NCBI GenBank assembly: GCA_029931905.1
Contig: JAOZRH010000123.1
Location: 1-6,083, forward strand
DNA from: Fidelibacterota bacterium
GTDB lineage: Bacteria; Fidelibacterota; Fidelibacteria; Fidelibacterales; Fidelibacteraceae
Reading direction: 5' to 3'
Length of the DNA: 6,083 bases
Under the pieces are notes generated by a model that made no database searches, was not told the DNA's origin, and saw only the letters and a program-made list of their open reading frames with translations. A program made the position numbers and the translations under genes. Positions 1 to 5,989 of this stretch are shown here, one piece after another. How positions within the stretch are numbered: position 1 is the first letter of the stretch; each line of letters begins with the position of its first letter.

Positions 1-2
1 CT

Positions 3-185
3 GGAAAAATTGATATTGAAAAAGAAAAAAAGATTCCTGAGCTTGAGAAAATCGGTGTAATAATCCTTCCCCTTAAAGAAAACGAAGCCGAGGGTAAAAA
101 GGGATTTGTAATCAATCAAAAACAAAAGTCATTATGGGTTATGGAATTGGAGAATCACGCGGAAGTGATAAAATGGCACAAATAA
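3..185 (+). pseudogene. 5'-truncated upstream reading frame, probably the N-terminal part of the frameshifted LPP20-like gene
   Basis: The frame is open from the window edge and ends at TAA 183-185, giving 60 visible residues. It is relatively rich in G+C and looks coding, with a strand-like stretch EKIGVIILPLKENEAEGKKG at about visible residues 15-34. Its last 50 bases overlap the next frame, which carries a recognisable conserved motif. From about base 98 the reading becomes more sensible in the -1 frame. One extra A in the run at 118-122 would read NQKTKVIMGYGIGES straight through both frames. I therefore infer that this is the 5' part of the gene continuing to 610, and that residues after about 40 in this frame are out-of-frame noise. 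The alternative is a separate gene truly ending at 185 and overlapping its neighbour. No function can be assigned to this part alone. Confidence 0.5.
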
Positions 186-610
186 AATCAAAAACCAATG
201 CTAGAGTTAATTTGCTTAATCAAATTTCCGGAATAAATTTTATTTATCAAAAAAATAATGGGACAATAAATTTTTCAACACAATCTAATGGAATTCTAAC
301 TGATATAAAAACAGTTAAATCGGATAAAATAGGTGATAAAAAATATCTTACAATATTATCTTCACAAAATAATGTTAAAAATATTAATAAAGAAAAAGCT
401 TTTTCATTTATGATTACATTTCGCACTGAAAATTTAGAAAAATCTCTATTAGAAAATTATAAAAAAGCCATTGAAAAAATTATTAATAAAAAAGGTAATA
501 AAACAGACAAATTAGAGGGAACAATCTACTTAACAAGTATAGATGTTTCTGATTATAATACGAAAAATGACTTTAAAGTAGAAATTAATATTCTAATAAT
601 TACTAAATAA
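134..610 (+). CDS. LPP20-like envelope protein, C-terminal part (probably frameshifted from the upstream frame)
   Basis: The 158 residues open with GYGIGESRGSDKMAQIK (2-18), followed by an amphipathic helix with spaced Ala/Leu/Ile (about 14-33). This G-x-G-x-G-S then helix layout resembles the LPP20 lipoprotein/FlgT-like fold of secreted or outer-membrane proteins. A beta-rich stretch follows (about 36-77, including STQSNGILTDIKTVKSDK), then a lysine-rich helix (about 98-120) and a final strand pair (128-157). Family members normally carry a signal peptide, and here the conserved motif begins at residue 2 with no export signal. ATG 134 also has no good Shine-Dalgarno, so it is probably not the true start. 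The frame is open back to about base 98 and likely joins the frame that covers 3 to about 125. The fold assignment is pattern recognition only, and the function is unknown. The stop is TAA at 608-610. Confidence 0.6.
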   Translation: MGYGIGESRGSDKMAQIKSKTNARVNLLNQISGINFIYQKNNGTINFSTQSNGILTDIKTVKSDKIGDKKYLTILSSQNNVKNINKEKAFSFMITFRTENLEKSLLENYKKAIEKIINKKGNKTDKLEGTIYLTSIDVSDYNTKNDFKVEINILIITK

Positions 611-653
611 ATGTGATATTGGTCAAATAATTGATGATTCCCAAAAAAAACAT

Positions 654-681
654 TTGACAATTATAAATATTTCACTATATT
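654..681 (+). promoter_or_regulatory. sigma-70-like promoter of the 690-1109 gene
   Basis: TTGACA (654-659) is an exact -35 consensus. A 16-bp A+T-rich spacer separates it from TATATT (676-681), a good -10. Transcription would start at about 687-690, at or just before the ATG at 690, so the message would be leaderless or nearly so. This fits the lack of any purine-rich ribosome binding site before that ATG. The 79-bp gap (611-689) between the upstream stop and this gene holds nothing else I can support. Confidence 0.6.
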
Positions 682-689
682 AGAAACAA

Positions 690-1109
690 ATGAAGAAATT
701 AAACACCATAAAAAAGATATTACTAACAATTTTTATTGTTGTTTCGATTGTTACAAATATATTTGCATTTAACGGTTTGGAATATTTTAGTGGTAAATCT
801 GGAAATGGTTATATATTACTTGAATGGAAAATTGATTCCGCAAACGAAATTGAATCATTTTATATTATGAAAAAAAGAATTGATGCAACCGATTACAAAA
901 ACATACATAGAATAAATTCAGTTGGGAATAGCACAGAATATTATTATAAAGATGAGTCACTATATAAAACATCAGATTTAAATTTTGAATATAAATTAAA
1001 AATCGTATTTATTGATCAATCAATAGAATATTCTGAGCCAATAGAAATAAATATGAATATTTCAAGTGTAAATCAAACTTGGGGTAGCATAAAAGCAATG
1101 TTTAGATAA
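690..1109 (+). CDS. small secreted fibronectin type III-like protein
   Basis: The 139-residue protein starts with a classic signal peptide: basic MKKLNTIKK, hydrophobic core about 10-24, and probable cleavage after NIFA near 26. The mature part is about 113 residues and reads as one FN3-like beta sandwich. It has a strand with the conserved Trp (YILLEWKID, 41-49), a strand FYIMKKR (57-63), a YYYKDES turn (84-90), then FEYKLKIVFID (99-109) and a final strand near 113-122. The tail WGSIKAMFR (131-139) resembles C-termini I recall from small FN3 proteins of environmental FCB-type bacteria; this is memory, not a search. FN3 modules usually mediate binding, so a role on the envelope or outside the cell is plausible, but the ligand is unknown. 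It is a stand-alone gene with its own promoter and terminator. No Shine-Dalgarno is visible; the start is supported by the signal peptide and the promoter position. Confidence 0.75.
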   Translation: MKKLNTIKKILLTIFIVVSIVTNIFAFNGLEYFSGKSGNGYILLEWKIDSANEIESFYIMKKRIDATDYKNIHRINSVGNSTEYYYKDESLYKTSDLNFEYKLKIVFIDQSIEYSEPIEINMNISSVNQTWGSIKAMFR

Positions 1110-1131
1110 ATATCTTTATATAACAATTATT

Positions 1132-1160
1132 AAAAAAGACCATTTTTTGGTCTTTTTTTT
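1132..1160. terminator. bidirectional intrinsic terminator between converging genes
   Basis: AAAAAAGACCA (1132-1142) pairs perfectly with TGGTCTTTTTT (1148-1158) around a TTTTT loop. The plus-strand transcript gets a long U tract after GGTC. The minus-strand transcript also ends in a U tract, from the complement of the A run at 1132-1137. It lies 22 bp after the stop of the 690-1109 gene, and its last bases touch the uvrC stop codon (1160-1162), so it can end both converging transcripts. Confidence 0.85.
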
Positions 1161-2971
1161 TATTCAAATATTTTTTCAATTATTTTTTTTGCAATTCCCG
1201 TTTTTTCTGAAATTTCTTCAACCGAATGTTTTTTTATATTTTTTACAGAACCAAATTCTTTTAATAAATTTGCTTTTCGCTTTTTGCCAATTCCAGAAGT
1301 CAAATCCAAAATACTTTTCGTTATATCTTTATCTCTTTTTTGACGATGATATGTAATTGCAAATCGATGCGCTTCATCACGAATCCTTCTCAACAAAATA
1401 ATTGCTGGCGATGATTTAGATACATTTTGTGCTTTTGAATATCCGGGAATAAAAACCTCTTCTAATCGTTTCGCTAATCCGATTATTGGAATATTATGCA
1501 ACTGTAAATCATTTAATACCTCTTTTGCAATATTCAATTGTCCCTTTCCACCATCAATTAAAATTAAATCAGGCAACATTATTTTTTCATCTATCAATCG
1601 TGAATATCTTCGGAATACAACTTCTTTCATACTTGCAAAATCATCAATTTTATTAACTGTTTTTATTTTAAATCTGCGATATTCACTTTTTTTCGATTTG
1701 CCATTTTCAAAATACACCATAGATGCAACAGTATGTTTTCCTTGAATATGCGAAATATCAAAACCCTCAATTCTTATTGGCGGAACAGATAAATTCAAAG
1801 ATTCTTGCAATGCTTTTACCATTTTCGTTGGTTCATTTTCCAACTTCATTTTCTGCAATAATAATTCTTTCAATAACATATCAGCATTTTTTTGTGCCAA
1901 TGTCCATAACTTCGCTTTTTTGCCTCGTTCTGGTTTAATTATTTTTACACGATGTTTTGCTATTTTTAATAAATAATCCTCAAATAATTCTATTTCATCT
2001 TCAATATTCACAAATATTTCTTTAGGAATAAATGTTGTATCAGAATAATATGAACGCATAAATTTTTTCACAACAATCGTTGATTTCTTATTATGAATAT
2101 TTTTCATATAAAACTTCTCACGACCTATTAAATTTCCCTCTCGTAAACGAAACAAAACTACAACACCATCATTTTCCATAACAGATGCCGTAATAATATC
2201 CCTACTTTTGAAATCTGTTTGCACAACATTTTGACTATTCTTATATTGATTTAAAATTTTCAATTGATCTCTATAATGACCAGCTTTTTCATATTCATAT
2301 ATTTGTGAGGCCTTCAACATTCTATCATTAATTTTTTGAATAATACCATCAGTTTTTCCGTTTAAAAATCGAACAATTTCATCAATCATCTCTTTATATT
2401 CATTCTCTTCTACAAGTCCTTGACAAACTCCGCCACAATTTCCCATTTGATATTGTAAACATAATTTTATCTTCTTACTCTCAATAATCTGCTCATCAAG
2501 TTTATATTTACACTTTCTAATTGAAAATAATTTATTAATAATTTTTATTGTCTTTTTTAATCTTCTTCCGTCAGTATATGGTCCAAAATATCTTGAACCA
2601 TCTTTTACAATATTTCTTGTAAAAAAAATCCTTGGGAATAATTCGTTTGTAATTCTAATAAATGGATATGATTTTCCATCTTTCAAAGCAATATTATATC
2701 TTGGATAAAATCGTTTTATTAAATTATTCTCTAATAACAATGCTTCAACTTCTGAATCTGTAATTATCCACTCAATATCTACAATTTTAGAAGCTAACAC
2801 CTCTACTTTGACATCATTACTCTTTCTAAAATATGATTTGACACGATTGCAAAGTAATTTTGCTTTACCTACATAAATAACATTTTCTTTATAATCTCGA
2901 AATAAATATACTCCGGGTTTACACGGAATTTGTTCGAGTTTTTTCTCTAAATTTGTTTTTGTACTATTCAT
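1160..2971 (-). CDS. uvrC: UvrABC system protein C (excinuclease subunit UvrC)
   Basis: UvrC makes both incisions around bulky DNA lesions after UvrA-UvrB has located them. All family domains are present in 603 residues, a normal length. The N-terminal GIY-YIG nuclease has PGVYLF (19-24), VIYVGKAK (31-38), Arg43 and LLLENNLIK (78-86). A four-cysteine cluster follows (C154, C171, C179, C183), matching the Fe-S cluster described for UvrC. The UVR domain that contacts UvrB covers about 206-240. The RNase H-like 5' nuclease has EGFDISH (402-408, D405), LILIDGGKGQ (469-478, D473) and RDEAHRFA (531-538, H535). Helix-hairpin-helix motifs (about 555-602) complete the DNA-binding end. I see no missing catalytic residue. 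ATG 2971 has no Shine-Dalgarno but is the only sensible start before PGVY. It lies 27 bp after the lysC stop with no terminator between, so co-transcription is likely. The stop abuts the terminator hairpin. Confidence 0.97.
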   Translation of the reverse strand: MNSTKTNLEKKLEQIPCKPGVYLFRDYKENVIYVGKAKLLCNRVKSYFRKSNDVKVEVLASKIVDIEWIITDSEVEALLLENNLIKRFYPRYNIALKDGKSYPFIRITNELFPRIFFTRNIVKDGSRYFGPYTDGRRLKKTIKIINKLFSIRKCKYKLDEQIIESKKIKLCLQYQMGNCGGVCQGLVEENEYKEMIDEIVRFLNGKTDGIIQKINDRMLKASQIYEYEKAGHYRDQLKILNQYKNSQNVVQTDFKSRDIITASVMENDGVVVLFRLREGNLIGREKFYMKNIHNKKSTIVVKKFMRSYYSDTTFIPKEIFVNIEDEIELFEDYLLKIAKHRVKIIKPERGKKAKLWTLAQKNADMLLKELLLQKMKLENEPTKMVKALQESLNLSVPPIRIEGFDISHIQGKHTVASMVYFENGKSKKSEYRRFKIKTVNKIDDFASMKEVVFRRYSRLIDEKIMLPDLILIDGGKGQLNIAKEVLNDLQLHNIPIIGLAKRLEEVFIPGYSKAQNVSKSSPAIILLRRIRDEAHRFAITYHRQKRDKDITKSILDLTSGIGKKRKANLLKEFGSVKNIKKHSVEEISEKTGIAKKIIEKIFE

Positions 2972-2980
2972 TAGATGAAT

Positions 2981-2996
2981 TTATTTAATTAAATAA
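2981..2996. repeat. 16-bp perfect palindrome in the lysC-uvrC gap
   Basis: TTATTTAATTAAATAA is identical to its own reverse complement and fills most of the 27-bp gap between the lysC stop and the uvrC start. It could be a site for a dimeric regulator, part of an internal uvrC promoter, or a chance product of very A+T-rich sequence. Nothing else in the window repeats it, so no role is assigned. Confidence 0.4.
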
Positions 2997-2998
2997 CT

Positions 2999-4369
2999 TT
3001 ATTCAAAAAACTCTTTATGAATTGCAGAAATTGCCAATTTTGTATTTTTTTCATCAATAATAAAATAAGTTGCAACTTCGGAAGCACCAGAATTAATAAT
3101 TTTCACATTTATTTTTTCTCTTGCCATTGTGCCAAAAGTTCTTCCTGCTATACTATGATTATGAGAAAGCCCCTTACCAACCAATGCAATCAAAGTAACA
3201 TTATCGATTGGTACAATTTCATTAACCGCCCCAAGTTTCAAATTTTTTGTATGATTAAAGGCTCGTTTTAAATCTTTTTTTGCCAACAGAAAATTTATTG
3301 AAGTTTGTGCCGTAATTACCGTTTTTATATTAATTTTATAATTATCAAAATCACTCGTTACTTTTGCTAAAATTCCCGGTTTTATACCAACACCAGGTCC
3401 TTTCAACTGTAAAACACAAAAATCATCGCTATAAGTAACGCTTTTAATCACTTCTTTTGAAACTTCGCCTTCACTATCAATTATTGAATATGGTTTAATA
3501 TCTGAATCTGTTTTATTAATATTGAAAATTCTAATAGGAATATTATCATTACTCAATGGTTCAATTGTTCGTGGATGTAAAACTTTTGCACCGAAATATG
3601 ACAATTCAGCCGCCTCTGTATAATCAAGCTTCTTTATCTGAATCGTATTTGGAATAATTTTGGGATCAGCACTTAAAAAGCCATTTACATCTTTCCAAAT
3701 ATCAAGCGATTTTGCATTTATACACTTTGCAATTGATGCTGCAGAATAATCACTTCCACCACGCCCCAAAAGAGTAATTTTGTTATCTTTTGAAATCCCA
3801 TAAAATCCTGGCACAATATAAATCTTATCATCAGAAAGTCTATTACTTACAAATTCTTTTGATTTTTCATAATTAATCGTTGCATTTCCAAAATCACCAT
3901 CAGTATAAAGCCCCATATCTTCCGGTAAAACAAGCTCACAATCTACGCCTTGATAAGACAAAATTGATTTTAAAATATACGAACTCATTCGTTCACCATA
4001 ACTCAAAATAATATCCTCAACAAATAAAGGAACATCGCCTATATAATAAATTCCAAGCAAATATCTTTCTAATTGTTTTAACATTTTTGATATTTCTTCT
4101 AATACTTCTTCTCTAATTTCGACTGAAAAAATAAAATCATTAATAACATCTTGTTTCAATTTCATAATAGATTTTGTCAATTTTAGTATTTTTTTTTCAT
4201 CATCTAATACAGTAGTTAATGCATCGGATAATAAATTTGTAATACCGTAAAATGCAGAAACAACAATAACCAACGGTTGATTATAATTTTTAATCGTCTG
4301 CAGAATTTTTTCCATTCCGTCTTTATCTTTTAAATTCGAACCACCGAATTTTACTACAATTTTTTTCAT
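2999..4369 (-). CDS. lysC: aspartate kinase, monofunctional, with two C-terminal ACT domains
   Basis: It phosphorylates L-aspartate with ATP to aspartyl phosphate, the first step to lysine, threonine, methionine and isoleucine, in the cytoplasm. The 456 residues match a monofunctional lysC-type enzyme; no homoserine dehydrogenase domain follows. Kinase motifs in order are KFGGSNL (7-13), VSAFYGITNLL (37-47), SYGERMSS (123-130), GRGGSDYSA (202-210), DVNGFLSADPK (227-237) and EAAELSYFGAKVLHP (252-266). The ACT regulatory region covers about 312-456, with LKGPGVGIKPGILAKV (322-337) and INVKIINSGASE (420-431). Such domains usually bind lysine or threonine for feedback inhibition; which effector applies cannot be read from the sequence. 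The first motif is usually KFGGTS, here KFGGSN, a mild departure. The start is fixed by AGGA four bases upstream and by MKKIVVKFGG matching the family N-terminus. The gene lies between a repeat-filled spacer and uvrC. thrA/ask naming is possible, since subclasses are hard to separate by eye. Confidence 0.95.
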   Translation of the reverse strand: MKKIVVKFGGSNLKDKDGMEKILQTIKNYNQPLVIVVSAFYGITNLLSDALTTVLDDEKKILKLTKSIMKLKQDVINDFIFSVEIREEVLEEISKMLKQLERYLLGIYYIGDVPLFVEDIILSYGERMSSYILKSILSYQGVDCELVLPEDMGLYTDGDFGNATINYEKSKEFVSNRLSDDKIYIVPGFYGISKDNKITLLGRGGSDYSAASIAKCINAKSLDIWKDVNGFLSADPKIIPNTIQIKKLDYTEAAELSYFGAKVLHPRTIEPLSNDNIPIRIFNINKTDSDIKPYSIIDSEGEVSKEVIKSVTYSDDFCVLQLKGPGVGIKPGILAKVTSDFDNYKINIKTVITAQTSINFLLAKKDLKRAFNHTKNLKLGAVNEIVPIDNVTLIALVGKGLSHNHSIAGRTFGTMAREKINVKIINSGASEVATYFIIDEKNTKLAISAIHKEFFE

Positions 4370-4371
4370 TG

Positions 4372-4377
4372 TTTCCT
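4372..4377 (-). promoter_or_regulatory. Shine-Dalgarno site of lysC
   Basis: On the minus strand AGGAAA precedes the lysC ATG at a short spacing (four bases from AGGA), supporting the chosen start. Confidence 0.6.
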
Positions 4378-4424
4378 ATTATTCAATTTCTAATTAACTT
4401 CATATTGTTTTGTATTGTGGCATC

Positions 4425-4524
4425 ATTTCCTAATTCCCCCGCCTGTTGCGGGCAAGTAATTCCTAATTGACTTCGTCGGCCTTCGGCTCCTAATTCCTAA
4501 TTTCAAATTCGTAATTCCTAATTA
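4425..4524. repeat. mosaic intergenic repeat: AATTCCTAATT units interleaved with small GC-rich hairpins
   Basis: Within the 158-bp spacer between the YgcG-type gene and lysC, the unit (TA)ATTCCTAATT recurs: TTTCCTAATT at 4426-4435, a full unit at 4457-4468, a doubled unit at 4489-4503, and AATTCGTAATTCCTAATT at 4506-4523. Between the units sit GC-rich hairpins in strong contrast to the surroundings. These are CCCGC-CTGTT-GCGGG (4438-4452), GAC-TTC-GTC (4469-4477) and GCC-TTC-GGC (4479-4487). On the minus strand some hairpins could slow transcription after the upstream gene, but none has a U tract, so I do not call a terminator. No open frame of note is present. The layout suggests a dispersed intergenic repeat family rather than a regulator. 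Confidence 0.7.
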
Positions 4525-4527
4525 ACA

Positions 4528-5289
4528 TCACCATCCGCCAGAAGCACCTCCGCCACCGAAACCGCCTCCGCCACCGGAGAAACCACCAAATCCACCACCA
4601 CTAGAGCCACCTCGTGAACCACCACCTAAAATAGAACTCAACAAAAACAGCGACATTAATCCACCACCACCGCGACGATGACCAGACCCTAACATTCTAC
4701 CAAGCATATTCATAATTATTACAAATACAAACACAACCAAACCAAATGGTAATCCACCTGCTTTTTGATTATTTTTTGTATTTTGATATCTTGCTAATTC
4801 TTCAGCTGAAATATCAAAATCCTTATTTATTATTCCAGTCACATTTGATAATCCATTTACAATCCCTTGATAATAATTTCCTTTTTTAAATTCTGGAGTA
4901 ATTGAATTTCTGATAATATATCCAGCTTTTAAATCTGTAATTATTGATTCCAGACCATAACCAACCTCAATTCTTATTTTTCTGTCTGCCAATGAAACTA
5001 AAAGTAAAACACCATTATCGAATTTTTCCTGACCGATTTTCCATTTTTCAACCACTCGTATAGAATAATCTTCTAAATTTTCACCTTCCAAACTTTTTAA
5101 AGTCAGCAAAACAACTTGAGAAGAATTTGCTTGTTCATTTTCATAAAGAAATTTTTCTATCTGTTTCTCTTCTCTTGAATTTAAAATATTTCCGTAATCA
5201 TTCACTCGTCCTTTCAACTTTGGAACATCAAGAGCAAACAAACTACTTACAAAAATTATACTTAATAAAATTGAAATTATTTTTTTCAT
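4528..5289 (-). CDS. YgcG-type TPM-domain protein, secreted or membrane-anchored, with glycine-rich tail
   Basis: The 253 residues begin with a signal peptide (MKKIISILLSIIFVSSLFA, 1-19). A TPM domain (about 25-155) follows, with RVNDYGNILN (28-37), WKIGQEKFDNGVLLLVSL (83-100) and the hallmark RKIRIEVGYGLE (103-114). A transmembrane helix (about 181-197, LVVFVFVIIMNML) is followed by a second short hydrophobic stretch (211-221). The tail is almost pure Gly/Ser (222-253), ending GGGGASGGW, which is typical of the YgcG/COG1512 group. The TPM domain should sit outside the cytoplasmic membrane. TPM-domain proteins have been linked to phosphatase activity and photosystem or respiratory-complex maintenance in some organisms, but the bacterial role here is unknown. 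The start is supported by GGAG five bases upstream. Its ATG overlaps the stop of the readthrough reading of the preceding TPM gene (TAATG), implying translational coupling. The stop is TGA at 4528-4530. Confidence 0.92.
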   Translation of the reverse strand: MKKIISILLSIIFVSSLFALDVPKLKGRVNDYGNILNSREEKQIEKFLYENEQANSSQVVLLTLKSLEGENLEDYSIRVVEKWKIGQEKFDNGVLLLVSLADRKIRIEVGYGLESIITDLKAGYIIRNSITPEFKKGNYYQGIVNGLSNVTGIINKDFDISAEELARYQNTKNNQKAGGLPFGLVVFVFVIIMNMLGRMLGSGHRRGGGGLMSLFLLSSILGGGSRGGSSGGGFGGFSGGGGGFGGGGASGGW

Positions 5290-5453
5290 TATTTCTCCAA
5301 AATATTTATTTCATTAGATAATTCATTTTCATCATCATCTTTTATTGGAAAATGTTTTGACAATAATTTTCCACATTCATCAATTGAACCAATCAAATTA
5401 TCTGCCAATTTGTTATCTTTAACACCAGCTACAATATTTTCAACAATTCCGTC
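5289..5453 (-). pseudogene. untranslated C-terminal remnant of the membrane TPM-domain gene, beyond an in-frame TAA
   Basis: Continuing in the same frame past the TAA at 5454-5456 gives 54 further sense codons before a TAA at 5289-5291. The peptide keeps family features: DGIVENIVAGVKDNK, then LIGSIDECGKLLSKHFP, then DDDENEL. This corresponds to the usual end of membrane TPM proteins, where a conserved Trp precedes the D-x-I-V segment, followed by an AI-x-x-x-G-x-x-L helix and a HFP...NEL motif. The match is by memory of the family. There is no further stop or frameshift, so the break is recent, a sequencing error, or bypassed by readthrough. Without this tail the second half of the TPM fold would be incomplete. 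Confidence 0.85.
5295..5298 (-). promoter_or_regulatory. Shine-Dalgarno site of the YgcG-type gene
   Basis: GGAG on the minus strand lies five bases before ATG 5289. It is embedded in the last codons of the upstream TPM gene's tail, so the site depends on that overlapping sequence being kept. Confidence 0.65.
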
Positions 5454-5963
5454 TTATTTCGATTGTTCAATCTTTGCATTTATTCCACTATCGGCAATTA
5501 ATTCTATTCTTTTTTCTAATATTGAAATGAAAATTAAAATTCCTGTTCTATCTCTCGTTTTATAAACACCTGATTCCATAAAATATCTTGTCGCTCTATT
5601 TTTTACCTTCTCTTGCATTATCTTTTTAGGTACAATTAATCTATCAATTTGTGAAATATTCGCTATAAAATAGAAAATGGAAATAACAATAAAAATTGAA
5701 AATCCATAAAACATAACCAAATAATTTGAAGTATAACTCCAAAATGAACTTTGAATTGCAGTTTCAATCTCTGACGAAAAAAACAATAAAATTACTAAAT
5801 AAATAAAACCCATAATAAATGCAAAAAACAATTCATATTTTGCATAATCATCACTCTCATTAATCAAAGCAATTGCAATTTCACCGGAAGTATTTTTTTC
5901 GGCATTCTTCACAGCTTCACTAATCCTTTCTAAATCTTTTTTAACTAACATTTTCTTTGACAT
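5454..5963 (-). CDS. membrane TPM-domain protein (COG3762-like), cut short by an in-frame stop
   Basis: The readable product is 169 residues; with the tail to 5289 it would be 224, the usual family size. It starts with a helix and strand of the TPM domain (LERISEAVKNAEKNTSGEIAIALI, about 11-34, containing the conserved TSGEI). Two transmembrane helices (about 44-63 and 81-103) interrupt the domain, as is typical of this group. The domain resumes with KNRATRYFMESGVYKTRDRT (121-140), then GILIFISILEKRIELIADSGI (141-161). The product stops right after EQSK, in the middle of the conserved region. Function in this family is unknown; it is often found beside YgcG-type TPM genes. AAGGAG (5968-5973) lies four bases before this ATG and decides for it over the Met codon at residue 5. 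A toxin gene ends 26 bp upstream. LemA, a common partner of TPM pairs, is not seen in the window. Confidence 0.85.
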   Translation of the reverse strand: MSKKMLVKKDLERISEAVKNAEKNTSGEIAIALINESDDYAKYELFFAFIMGFIYLVILLFFSSEIETAIQSSFWSYTSNYLVMFYGFSIFIVISIFYFIANISQIDRLIVPKKIMQEKVKNRATRYFMESGVYKTRDRTGILIFISILEKRIELIADSGINAKIEQSK

Positions 5964-5967
5964 TTTT

Positions 5968-5973
5968 CTCCTT
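5968..5973 (-). promoter_or_regulatory. Shine-Dalgarno site of the membrane TPM gene
   Basis: AAGGAG on the minus strand is the strongest ribosome binding site in the window. It lies four bases before ATG 5963, in the 26-bp gap after the toxin gene's stop, and fixes the start. Confidence 0.75.
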
Positions 5974-5989
5974 TAAGTTATAATTTTTA

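Noticed and set aside
92..128. Programmed -1 frameshift site in the LPP20-like gene
   Set aside because: The A runs do not form an X-XXY-YYZ heptamer in the upstream frame and no clear downstream stem-loop or pseudoknot is visible; a plain indel is simpler.
1147..1356. Open plus-strand frame opposite the 3' end of uvrC
   Set aside because: It is the complement of a well-supported uvrC, is very rich in Phe/Leu/Gln from A+T-rich antisense codons, and begins inside the terminator hairpin.
1723..1938. Open plus-strand frame inside uvrC
   Set aside because: It is antisense to the conserved nuclease region of uvrC, with no ribosome binding site and no recognisable motif.
3017..3271. Cys/Asn-rich plus-strand frame inside lysC
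   Set aside because: It is antisense to the ACT domains of lysC; the Cys pairs arise from complementary codons and do not form a known metal-binding pattern.
4436..4490. Intrinsic terminator after the YgcG-type gene
   Set aside because: The hairpins are short and lack a following U tract on the minus strand, so they are listed as repeat modules only.
4425..4524. CRISPR array
   Set aside because: The repeated units are about 11-12 bp, unevenly spaced and sometimes directly doubled, with no uniform spacers and no cas genes nearby.
5127..5321. Plus-strand frame opposite the YgcG-type gene start
   Set aside because: It is antisense to a signal peptide and TPM domain, with low-complexity Leu/Phe composition and no start signal.
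5454..5456. Stop-codon reassignment or special amino acid at the in-frame TAA
   Set aside because: Other genes in the window end at TAA at sensible positions, and selenocysteine and pyrrolysine use TGA and TAG, so a code change is not supported.
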